Source of the DNA: Candidatus Nealsonbacteria bacterium RBG_13_36_15
GTDB taxonomy: Bacteria; Patescibacteriota; Minisyncoccia; Minisyncoccales; RBG-13-36-15
NCBI GenBank assembly: GCA_001819145.1
Contig: MHLV01000001.1
Coordinates: forward strand, 526-7,333
DNA length: 6,808 nt
Direction: 5' to 3'
Both the position numbers and the translations under genes were made by a program. The stretch's first letter is position 1. Every line of letters starts with the position of its first letter. This document shows positions 1 to 6,215 of the stretch, in pieces. The notes beneath the pieces were generated by a model. That model worked only from the letters and a program-made list of their open reading frames with translations, did not search any database and was not told the DNA's origin.

Positions 1-255
1 CAATATCTCATCAGACGAAACCCAACTTTGGGTTTTGGCTACCTCAAAAAAACTATCCAGGACCTCAAGGTTCTTTTCTGTATCCAAAAGCAAGCTTTTT
101 GGCCTGCTGGGATTAGTTTTTAAAATAAAAATTAAATCTTTTAAAATCTCGTTGTTTAATTCTCTTACTTGAAATCTTAGGGGTTCTTTTTTTGGAAAAA
201 GCGAAGTCAAGCGATAAAGATTGTTAGCAAGTTCTATAAGATTTTCTTTAATCAT
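1..255 (-). CDS. Unrecognised small protein, C-terminus cut by the window edge
   Basis: The reading frame starts at ATG (253-255) and stays open for 85 codons to the left edge, so the 3' end lies outside the window. The start is well fixed: going upstream, the codons are CAA, ATT and then a TAA stop. The protein begins MIKENLIELANNLYRLTSLF and continues with charged, helix-favouring sequence (PLRFQVRELNNEILKDLI at about 25-42) and an aromatic-rich segment (VLDSFFEVAKTQSWV at about 65-79). I see no signal peptide, membrane segment or catalytic motif. The style resembles small all-helical orphan proteins common in Parcubacteria, but that is an impression and I assign no function. It has its own promoter and follows a terminator, so it appears to be a separate unit from the protease-like gene upstream. 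No Shine-Dalgarno sequence precedes the start. Confidence 0.72.
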   Translation of the reverse strand, partial: MIKENLIELANNLYRLTSLFPKKEPLRFQVRELNNEILKDLIFILKTNPSRPKSLLLDTEKNLEVLDSFFEVAKTQSWVSSDEIL

Positions 256-294
256 TTGAATTTAGAATTATAAATAAAAAAAGGCGTATTTTTT

Positions 295-324
295 ATTTTA
301 CAGTTTTTTATAAAAGAATGTCAA
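295..324 (-). promoter_or_regulatory. Sigma70-type promoter for the left-edge gene
   Basis: On the minus strand a perfect TTGACA (319-324) is followed after 18 bases by TAAAAT (295-300), five of six matches to the -10 consensus. Transcription would begin near 288, leaving a leader of about 33 bases before the ATG at 255. A second -10-like TATAAT sits at 267-272, only 11 bases before the ATG, but I see no matching -35 for it. If used, it would give an almost leaderless message. The promoter lies just past a terminator, which supports a real transcription boundary. Confidence 0.6.
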
Positions 325-365
325 CAAAAAAATTACCGGCTGGAATTAAGTTTTTGTTTTGCTAT

Positions 366-391
366 TAAAGAAAAAATGGGCTTTTGGCCCA
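366..391 (-). terminator. Rho-independent terminator after the protease-like gene
   Basis: On the minus strand TGGGC, a five-base loop and GCCCA (377-391) form a 5-bp GC-rich stem, followed directly by six T's (371-376) and then CTTT. It lies about 30 bases past the stop codon of the protease-like gene, which is where an operon end would be expected. The stem is short, so termination may be incomplete. Confidence 0.65.
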
Positions 392-422
392 ATCTCTTTT
401 AAAAAATGACTATTTTATAATT

Positions 423-1151
423 TTAAAAGCCGGTGAATTCTCTGATTTTTTTAATAGAAATAGCAGTAACTTTTCCTTCTTTATCAATTATATTTAGCCC
501 CAAAACTTTGCCCTCAATATCAAATAAAGGAGAACCTATCAAGCTGCTGTTTTCAAATATGTTTGTTCTGATTAATTCCTCGTCAAAAGTCTTTATTATA
601 CCTTCATTCACTATTTTTTTAGCCTCTCCTCCTTCAAAAATTATTCCGACCAGAAAAACCCGCTGCCCCTTTTTTACGCTTCCCAAATCAGCAAAGGGCA
701 GTGTTGGTAAATCTCTTTTATCAATCTTTAATTTCACTAAGCTGCCGGTTTTATCTACTTCTAAATCTTCGTATGCTACTTTTTCTCCGTTCCAGAAGAA
801 GCTAAAATTATAACCTACAGGCAAAAGGCTGCCTAAAGTAACAACGTCTCCTCCGTTAGTTAAGACTAAACCAGAACCTTCAATGATTTTTCCCTGGGCA
901 GATTGAGCCCTCACTGCGATTATTGATTTCTCAACCTTTTCAACAATATCTTGAAGAGCTTTGTTTTCCTGAACAATAACTGTTTCTTCCGGATATAGAT
1001 TTACTTCTTTTTCTGTCAAAATTTTTACAAAGCCAAATTGTCTAAAAAAGTTTTTTGTGGCCAAGTATGGCAAAATAAAAGCCTGAAAGATTATTCCCCC
1101 CAGGGCTCCAACAACTAAAATAGAAAGAATTCTCAAGATAGATTTTTTCAT
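423..1151 (-). CDS. Membrane-anchored HtrA/trypsin-fold protein with a degenerate catalytic triad (likely pseudoprotease)
   Basis: This 242-aa protein has one hydrophobic N-terminal segment (about 8-30), so it is probably an anchored protein with its main domain outside the membrane. A charged linker leads to a domain laid out like the HtrA/DegP protease core. GSGLVL at 92-97 matches the HtrA GSG strand, DKTGSLVKLKI at 133-143 matches DPxTDLAVLKI, and SPLFDIEGKVLGLN at 207-220 matches the GGPLxxxxGxVIGIN end. By that alignment the catalytic His, Asp and Ser positions hold Ser108, Ser137 and Ile205, so proteolysis by the usual mechanism is unlikely. No PDZ domain follows, so the protein is shorter than DegP-type proteins. 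The ATG (1149-1151) is 35 bases past the clp stop, with a GC-rich hairpin between. Its role is unknown; binding or scaffolding is a guess. The fold call is fairly secure and the loss of activity is inferred. Confidence 0.82.
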   Translation of the reverse strand: MKKSILRILSILVVGALGGIIFQAFILPYLATKNFFRQFGFVKILTEKEVNLYPEETVIVQENKALQDIVEKVEKSIIAVRAQSAQGKIIEGSGLVLTNGGDVVTLGSLLPVGYNFSFFWNGEKVAYEDLEVDKTGSLVKLKIDKRDLPTLPFADLGSVKKGQRVFLVGIIFEGGEAKKIVNEGIIKTFDEELIRTNIFENSSLIGSPLFDIEGKVLGLNIIDKEGKVTAISIKKIREFTGF

Positions 1152-1161
1152 TATTCAAAGA

Positions 1162-1184
1162 CCAGCCGCCCTTCGGGCGGCTGG
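1162..1184 (-). other. Strong GC-rich hairpin between clp and the protease-like gene
   Basis: CCAGCCGCCC and its reverse complement form a perfect 10-bp stem (1162-1171 with 1175-1184) around three bases. It stands out in this AT-rich sequence. It begins two bases after the clp TAG stop and ends 10 bases before the next ATG. On the minus strand it is followed by TCTTTGAATA rather than a run of T's, so it is not a standard terminator. It may stabilise the 3' end of the clp message, lower expression of the next gene, or be a worn terminator. Confidence 0.6.
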
Positions 1185-1186
1185 AG

Positions 1187-3898
1187 CTATCTTATCAAAA
1201 CCTTTTTCAATTTTTTTGATCCAATTTTCAAGAAACTTTTTGTTCCTTTAAAAATAACTTCTCCATTTTCAGCATCAACCAAAACTTTTTCTCCTTCTTG
1301 AATCTCTCCCGAAACAATCTTTAAAGAAAGAGGGTCTAAAACTTTTCTCTGAATAACCCTTTTTAAAGGCCTGGCTCCTAAACTTGGATCAAATCCCTGC
1401 TCAGTTAAAATTTCTTTGGCTTTTTCTGAATAATTTAATTGAATCCCTTTGCCAGCCAATCTTGAAGCAACTTTCCCAAGCTCTAAATCAACTATTCTTT
1501 TAATTTCCTGCTTGCCAAGATAGTTAAAAATAATAATTTCATCAATTCTGTTTAGAAACTCCGGCCGGAAGCTCTCCTTCAAGGCCTCTGTCACTCTTTC
1601 TTTTAGGTTCTCTTTCCGGGAAAAGTCCTCTTCTTCGGCATCAAAACCCAACTTGCCCATTTTGACAATTAATTCTGAGCCGACATTTGAAGTCATAATC
1701 AAAATAGCGTTCTTAAAAGAAGCTGTTCTGCCTTTAGCATCGGTTAATCTGCCGTCTTCTAAAATCTGGAGTAAAATATTGAAAACTTCGGGATGAGCTT
1801 TCTCAATTTCATCTAATAAAATTACGCTGTAGGGCCTCCTTCTAATTTTCTCTGTTAGCTGACCCCCCTCATCGTATCCAACGTAACCTGGAGGAGAGCC
1901 TATCATTTTAGAAACTGTATGTTTTTCCATATATTCTGACATATCTAATCTCACCAAAGCATTTTCATCATTGAATAAAAATTCAGCTAAAGCCCTGGCG
2001 GTTTCCGTTTTTCCAACTCCAGTCGGACCTAAAAACATAAAAGAGCCCAAAGGCTTGTTTTCTTCTGCGATACCAGCCCGAGACCTACGAAGGGCGTTAG
2101 CAATAGCTAAGATAGCTTCTGGCTGACCAATCACTCTTTGGGAAATAATATTTTCCATTTTTTCTAATTTCCTGGCTTCTTCTTCCAAGAGCCTGGTAAT
2201 TGGAATCCCAGTCCAGCGAGAAACAACTTGAGCAACATCTTCTTCTGTAACTTCTTCTCTTAAAAGGGCTCTCTTTTTCTGGAAATTAGCTAATCTTTGC
2301 TCAGTTTTTTTCAGCTCTTTCAGTAATTCGGGGATTTTTCCGTATTTAATTTCAGCTACCTTTTGCAAATTAGCCTGGCTTTGATATCTTTCAACTTCAA
2401 ATTTAGCAGCGTCTATTTCTCTTTTGAGATTTTTTATTTTGGCAATAATTTCTTTCTCTGTTTGCCAGCGAGTTTCAATGGCCCCCACCTTTTCTTTTAA
2501 ATCAGCTAATTGCCTGGCAATAACCCGCAATCTTTTTGTTTTTTGAGGTTTTTCTCCTTTCAGGGCTTCTTTTTCTATTTCTAATTTCTGAATTTCTCTT
2601 TTTAAGGCATCCAATTCGACAGGCTCTGATTCAATTTCCAGTCTCCTGGCCGACATTGCTTCATCCATTAGATCAACCGCCTTGTCCGGCAAAAATCTAT
2701 CTGTAATGTAACGGGCTGATAATTCAGCTGCCCCAATTAAGGCAGAATCCTGAATTTTTACTCCGTGGTGAAGTTCATATTTTTCTTTAATTCCTCTTAA
2801 AATAGCAATAGTATTCTCAATTGAGGGCTCTGATACGTAAATTGGTTGAAATCTTCTTTCTAAAGCTGCGTCTCTTTCGATATATTTTTGATATTCCTTA
2901 ATAGTAGTAGCTCCAATTGCTTTAAGTTCGCCCCTGGCTAAAGCGGGTTTTAACAGATTTGAAGCGTCAATAGCTCCTTCGGCAGCTCCTGCCCCAACTA
3001 AAGTATGAAGCTCATCAATAAATAAAATATAACGGCCGGCTGCCCGATTAATTTCTTTAAGTAAAGCTTTGACCCGATCTTCAAATTCTCCCCGGTATTT
3101 TGTTCCGGCTACTAAAGATCCTAAATCCAAACCAATAATTTCCTTTTCTTTAAGGCTTTCCGGAATGTCTCCTCTGACAATTATCTGAGCCAATCCCTCA
3201 ATAATTGCTGTTTTACCAACGCCAGCTTCGCCAATTAAAACTGGGTTATTTTTTGTTCTTCGGGAAAGAACCTGCATTAACCTGCGAATTTCATTTTCTC
3301 TGCCAATGACCGGGTCAAGTTTTCCCTGCCTGGCTAATAGGGTTAAATTTCTGGCATATTTTTCAACAACCTGATATTTTGATTCAGGCTCTGGATCTGT
3401 AATTCTTTGTCCTCCGCGAATTTTGGCTAAGGATTTCAGAATTGTTTCGTAATCTAATTTGCCAAACTCTAAAACAGAAGTCCCCCCTTTTTGTAGAAAA
3501 GTAGCTTCTTTAAGAACTTCTTTGGCTTTGGTATCAGTATCTAATAAAGCTAAAAGCAAGTGTTCAATTGAAACAAACTCGTCCCCCATTTTCATCGTTT
3601 CCTGACGGGCCCTCTCTAAAACTCGGGCTAAATCTTGAGTTAAATAAAACTGGCCAAAGGTTGTTTGAGAAGTGATAATAGTCGGGATTTTATCTAAAGA
3701 AGCTTTGGTCTTCTTTTTCAGGTTTTCAATATCAATTCCCAATTTCTGAAGTAATGTCAAAACCACGCTGCCGTCTTGGTCTAAAAGAGAATAAAGCAGA
3801 TGCAAAGCGTCAATTTGCTGTTGGCCTCTCTCCGAAGCTAATGACTGCGCCCTAAGTATTGCCTCTTGGGCTTTATGAGTAAAGTTACCTCCATTCAC
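1187..3898 (-). CDS. clpB: ClpB/ClpC-type Hsp100 AAA+ disaggregase or unfoldase
   Basis: This 903-aa two-ring AAA+ ATPase should thread misfolded protein through a hexameric pore in the cytoplasm. Two Clp_N repeats fill about 1-125. NBD1 has Walker A GEAGVGKT (223-230), pore-loop Tyr268, Walker B with Asp295/Glu296 and arginines 348/349. A coiled middle domain (about 415-545) keeps ClpB signatures, including EPVELDALK and IKYGKIPEL. NBD2 has Walker A GPTGVGKT (624-631), pore loop GYVG (671-674), Walker B with Asp696/Glu697, and sensor-2 GARPLKR (841-847). The middle domain favours ClpB, but residues 742-779 contain a ClpC-like insertion with LGF (750-752), the tripeptide type that docks ClpP, and NBD2 motifs such as GSPPGYVGYDEGGQLTE read as ClpC. 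The start is GTG (3896-3898); a TGA nine codons upstream and no other start codon between them leave no alternative upstream. A GGAGGT lies inside codons 3-4, not before the start. The tail after 885 is short and basic. The symbol rests on the middle domain; clpC is the alternative. Confidence 0.93.
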   Translation of the reverse strand: MNGGNFTHKAQEAILRAQSLASERGQQQIDALHLLYSLLDQDGSVVLTLLQKLGIDIENLKKKTKASLDKIPTIITSQTTFGQFYLTQDLARVLERARQETMKMGDEFVSIEHLLLALLDTDTKAKEVLKEATFLQKGGTSVLEFGKLDYETILKSLAKIRGGQRITDPEPESKYQVVEKYARNLTLLARQGKLDPVIGRENEIRRLMQVLSRRTKNNPVLIGEAGVGKTAIIEGLAQIIVRGDIPESLKEKEIIGLDLGSLVAGTKYRGEFEDRVKALLKEINRAAGRYILFIDELHTLVGAGAAEGAIDASNLLKPALARGELKAIGATTIKEYQKYIERDAALERRFQPIYVSEPSIENTIAILRGIKEKYELHHGVKIQDSALIGAAELSARYITDRFLPDKAVDLMDEAMSARRLEIESEPVELDALKREIQKLEIEKEALKGEKPQKTKRLRVIARQLADLKEKVGAIETRWQTEKEIIAKIKNLKREIDAAKFEVERYQSQANLQKVAEIKYGKIPELLKELKKTEQRLANFQKKRALLREEVTEEDVAQVVSRWTGIPITRLLEEEARKLEKMENIISQRVIGQPEAILAIANALRRSRAGIAEENKPLGSFMFLGPTGVGKTETARALAEFLFNDENALVRLDMSEYMEKHTVSKMIGSPPGYVGYDEGGQLTEKIRRRPYSVILLDEIEKAHPEVFNILLQILEDGRLTDAKGRTASFKNAILIMTSNVGSELIVKMGKLGFDAEEEDFSRKENLKERVTEALKESFRPEFLNRIDEIIIFNYLGKQEIKRIVDLELGKVASRLAGKGIQLNYSEKAKEILTEQGFDPSLGARPLKRVIQRKVLDPLSLKIVSGEIQEGEKVLVDAENGEVIFKGTKSFLKIGSKKLKKVLIR

Positions 3899-3900
3899 AC

Positions 3901-3970
3901 TTCGACTCGTCCTTCGCTTCGCTCAGGTCTTGCTTAGCGCAAGTAGTCGAAATGTCCTGAGCTTGTCGAA
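3901..3970. repeat. REP-like palindromic repeat element
   Basis: Nested inverted repeats are visible: TTCGAC (3901-3906) with GTCGAA (3965-3970), GCTCAGG (3921-3927) with CCTGAGC (3956-3962), and an inner hairpin CTTGC/GCAAG (3929-3943). Read on the minus strand the element starts TTCGACAAGCTCAGGACA and ends with GAGCGAAG-type sequence and GTCGAA. I recognise this as the arrangement of REP-like palindromes dispersed in many bacterial genomes. The arms are unequal: 14 bases separate the outer and inner repeats on the left but only 2 on the right. It fills most of the 120-base gap between iscU and clp and stops two bases from the clp GTG codon. Only one copy lies in this window, and no TnpA_REP transposase is visible. 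Confidence 0.7.
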
Positions 3971-4018
3971 AGATAAAGGTTATTTCTTATTTCATCTTAT
4001 TTTATTTTTGGCCCAAAG

Positions 4019-4702
4019 TCAAATTCTATTTTCAGAGCCTCCATAATATTTTTCTTTATAAAATCTTAGAAGTTGCTCAATCTCCAATAAAGAACTATTG
4101 TCGCCAATCCCTACTTTTAGCCTCTTTTGCAGATCATTAATTGTTTCAGCTCCTTCCAAAACCGCTTCTTCAATATCTCTTTCTGTTATATTTAATGTCT
4201 TATCAATAATCTTTGTCCCCTCAGTAATTATTCTTTGGTACTGGCCTGTTTTTCTGAAATAATTATTAATTGTTGTCCGGAAGGCTTTATCTGCCAAAAC
4301 CGAACAGTGGACTTTTCTGGCTGGCAACCCTCCTAACCTTTTCATTATGTCTTGAGGCCGAATTTTTAATGCTTTGTCAATTTTCATTCCTCCCCTTTCT
4401 GTTACCATCACCGAAAAAATAGAAGTTGTGGCTATAGCTGAACCGCAGCCGAAAGTCCGCCATTTTAATTTTTTAATTTTCTCTGTTTTAGGGTCAACTT
4501 TTATCCACATTCGCATCACATCTCCGCACTGCGGAGCGCCGATTTGACCCTCAGCATCAAATTCGCCGGTTTTGGGATTTTTTAAAAGTAAATTTCTGGG
4601 ATGAAAAAAATGATCTTTAACAATATCTGAATAAATCCAGCCCTTGCCGGCTGTTTTGCTGATAACATCTGCGATTTTTAAATTTTTTATATTTTTGGAC
4701 AT
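4019..4702 (-). CDS. iscU: NifU/IscU-type Fe-S cluster scaffold with a cysteine-free BFD-like C-terminal domain
   Basis: This 227-aa protein should receive sulfur from the desulfurase encoded just upstream and build Fe-S clusters in the cytoplasm. The scaffold domain (about 23-150) has the three ligand cysteines in their usual contexts: APQCGD (Cys59, with Asp61), TFGCGSAIA (Cys86) and VHCSVLA (Cys133, with His132). The HscA-recognition motif LPPVK of IscU reads LPARK (126-130), consistent with no hscBA nearby. Residues about 160-210 resemble the NifU BFD-type [2Fe-2S] domain, but its CxC reads DKT (167-169) and its CxxC reads DNSS (201-204), so it cannot bind a cluster in the known way. No NifU C-terminal (Nfu) domain follows. 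The ATG at 4700-4702 is the only Met before the scaffold fold and adds about 22 residues relative to IscU. It sits 13 bases after iscS and has no clear Shine-Dalgarno sequence. A nifU-type name is equally defensible. Confidence 0.92.
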   Translation of the reverse strand: MSKNIKNLKIADVISKTAGKGWIYSDIVKDHFFHPRNLLLKNPKTGEFDAEGQIGAPQCGDVMRMWIKVDPKTEKIKKLKWRTFGCGSAIATTSIFSVMVTERGGMKIDKALKIRPQDIMKRLGGLPARKVHCSVLADKAFRTTINNYFRKTGQYQRIITEGTKIIDKTLNITERDIEEAVLEGAETINDLQKRLKVGIGDNSSLLEIEQLLRFYKEKYYGGSENRI

Positions 4703-4715
4703 GTTTTAGGAAAAA

Positions 4716-5903
4716 TTAAAGTTTGACTGTAATTGGCGAAATTTCTCTTAAAGTTTTAACAACTCTTGGCAGGACTTTTAAAAGATAATCAATGTCTTTT
4801 TTAGTTGTTTTTCTGCCCAAGGAAAACCGTAAGCTACCGTGGGCATACTCATAAGGTCTGCCTAAAGCCAAAATAACATGAGAAGGTTCTAAGCTTTGGG
4901 AATCGCAAGCAGAACCTGTTAAAGCATAAATTCCGTATTTATCTAACCAAAGTAAAGCAGCCTCTCCTTCAATGTCTAAAATAGAAACATTAACATTATT
5001 AGGCAGCCTTTTTTCTCTGTGGCCGTTTAAAACGATTTTTGGGATTTTCTTTTCGATTCCAGAAATTAAATAATCTCTCAATTTTATCAATCTTGCTGAT
5101 TCCTTTTTTCGCTCCCTTTGAACAATCTCCAAAGCTTTAGCAAAACCTATAATACCAGCTAAATTTTCAGTCCCCGCTCTCAAGCCTTCTTCTTGGCCTC
5201 CGCCCAAAATCATTGGTTTAATTGGAATTCCCTGACGGACAAACAACATTCCAACTCCTTTTGGACCGTAAATTTTTGAACCATTTAAGCTCAAAAGATC
5301 AACTCCTAATTTATTAACATTAAGGTCTAAAAAGCCGGCTGCCTGACAGGCATCTGTGTGAAAATAGATTTTAGATTTTGGAGGCCGAGCGGTATTTAAC
5401 CTTTTAATTAATTTGCCAATTTCAGCAATTGATTGGATAACGCCAATTTCATTATTGGCATAAATTATAGAAATTAAGAATGTTTCTGGTTTTACCGCTT
5501 CTTGTATATCAAGAACATCAACTATCCCCTCTCTGTCAACCGGCAAATAGGTCACACTAAAGCCCTTCTTTTCTAATTTCTCGCAAGGCCGTAAAATAGC
5601 GTGATGCTCAATTTTTGAAGTAATTATATGACCTTTTTTTTCTGAAAAATCTTCAGCCATACCAAAGATTGCTAAGTTACAGCTCTCTGTCCCAGAACCA
5701 GTAAAAATTATTTCTGCCAACTGGCATCCTAAAATCTGGGCCACTTTCTTTCTGGCCTGATATAAAGCGTATTTCGCCTTTCTACCCTCTTTGTGGATTG
5801 AGGAAGGATTACCATAGACTTTTTCAAAATATGGCTCCATTGCCCGAAAAACTTTCTTGTCCATATAGGTTGTAGCTGCGTGGTCTATGTAGACTTTTCT
5901 CAT
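4716..5903 (-). CDS. iscS: Cysteine desulfurase (IscS/NifS, class I)
   Basis: This 395-aa PLP enzyme converts cysteine to alanine and passes the sulfur, as a persulfide, to the scaffold encoded next, and possibly to tRNA thiolation. Visible active-site elements are EHHA with His101, which stacks on PLP; HTDACQ with Asp184 and Gln187; the PLP-binding Lys210 in NGSKIYGPKGVG; RAGTEN (242-247); and the persulfide Cys333 in GSACDSQSLEPSHV. LRFSLG (358-363) is also present. The long loop around Cys333 fits class I. Two departures stand out: the residue before Lys210 is Ser instead of the His usual in SGHK, and the protein ends soon after REISP, so it lacks the longer tail that E. coli IscS uses in binding IscU. 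The N-terminus (MRKVYIDHAATT) matches the family, so the ATG at 5901-5903 is secure. It lies 12 bases after the regulator gene and has no Shine-Dalgarno sequence. Confidence 0.95.
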   Translation of the reverse strand: MRKVYIDHAATTYMDKKVFRAMEPYFEKVYGNPSSIHKEGRKAKYALYQARKKVAQILGCQLAEIIFTGSGTESCNLAIFGMAEDFSEKKGHIITSKIEHHAILRPCEKLEKKGFSVTYLPVDREGIVDVLDIQEAVKPETFLISIIYANNEIGVIQSIAEIGKLIKRLNTARPPKSKIYFHTDACQAAGFLDLNVNKLGVDLLSLNGSKIYGPKGVGMLFVRQGIPIKPMILGGGQEEGLRAGTENLAGIIGFAKALEIVQRERKKESARLIKLRDYLISGIEKKIPKIVLNGHREKRLPNNVNVSILDIEGEAALLWLDKYGIYALTGSACDSQSLEPSHVILALGRPYEYAHGSLRFSLGRKTTKKDIDYLLKVLPRVVKTLREISPITVKL

Positions 5904-5915
5904 AAGTTTAAATGG

Positions 5916-6191
5916 TTATTTTAAATGAGGCATTTTTAAAATTTGGCACTTTGAGCAAGAATATTTTTTATTCAAAAAATAATAAACTTCCTTACCGGTT
6001 TTTTTTGATTTTAAAATGCCGATTTTCTTTAAAACTATTAAATGATGAGAGATGGTGGGCTGGCGCAATTTAAAAAGCGAATTAATTTCTTTAACATTAG
6101 ATTTTTTATTTTTCCCAAGATAATAAATAATTTTTGCCCGATTTTTATCAGACAATATCTTAAAACATAGGGGACAATTTTTAGTCAACAT
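5916..6191 (-). CDS. ArsR-type winged-helix regulator with two CxxC pairs, first gene of the Fe-S unit
   Basis: This 91-aa protein matches the ArsR/SmtB fold: helices at about 7-40, the helix-turn-helix at about 33-59 with recognition segment QPTISHHLIVLKKIGIL (44-60), and the wing at KKTGKEVYYFLN (63-74). ArsR proteins are dimeric repressors released from DNA by metals or redox change. Four cysteines form two pairs, Cys6/Cys9 near the N-terminus and Cys79/Cys82 near the C-terminus. In ArsR dimers the first and last helices pack together, so the pairs could form a four-cysteine metal, zinc or Fe-S site; this is inference. It lies 12 bases before iscS behind its own promoter, the place held by iscR elsewhere, and may regulate the unit. 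The classic ArsR metal motif ELCVCD is absent. The ATG (6189-6191) is only about 17 bases from the predicted transcription start, with no Shine-Dalgarno sequence. Confidence 0.9.
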   Translation of the reverse strand: MLTKNCPLCFKILSDKNRAKIIYYLGKNKKSNVKEINSLFKLRQPTISHHLIVLKKIGILKSKKTGKEVYYFLNKKYSCSKCQILKMPHLK

Positions 6192-6204
6192 ATTGATATC
6201 TATC

Positions 6205-6215
6205 TATATGTTATA
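6205..6215. promoter_or_regulatory. Possible operator over the -10 region and transcription start
   Basis: A short dyad, TATA-TGT-TATA, overlaps the end of the -10 and the predicted start of transcription. It sits inside a larger imperfect dyad bounded by GATA and TATC (6195-6222). ArsR-family operators are often AT-rich imperfect palindromes overlapping the promoter, so the position is right for autoregulation. The sequence is so AT-rich that such a dyad could arise by chance. Confidence 0.3.

Noticed and set aside
267..272. TATAAT as the main promoter of the left-edge gene
   Set aside because: No -35 lies at the right distance, whereas the TTGACA/TAAAAT pair at 295-324 is complete.
433..813. 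A 126-codon open frame on the plus strand
   Set aside because: It lies wholly opposite the protease-like gene, has low-complexity Ser/Phe/Pro-rich content typical of antisense frames, shows no motif, and runs against every other gene.
3901..3970. CRISPR repeat or transposon end
   Set aside because: There is a single palindromic unit with nested arms, no regularly spaced copies, no spacers, and no adjacent transposase; a REP-like element fits better.
3971..4018. A promoter for clp in the iscU-clp gap
   Set aside because: The stretch has AT-rich, TAAAAT-like -10 candidates, but I found no TTGACA-like -35 at suitable spacing. Whether clp is cotranscribed with iscU stays open.
4019..4021. TGA as a sense (Gly) codon, as in Gracilibacteria
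   Set aside because: The iscU protein reaches a natural end at this TGA, tryptophan is encoded by TGG, and the other genes end with TAA or TAG with no in-frame TGA inside conserved domains.
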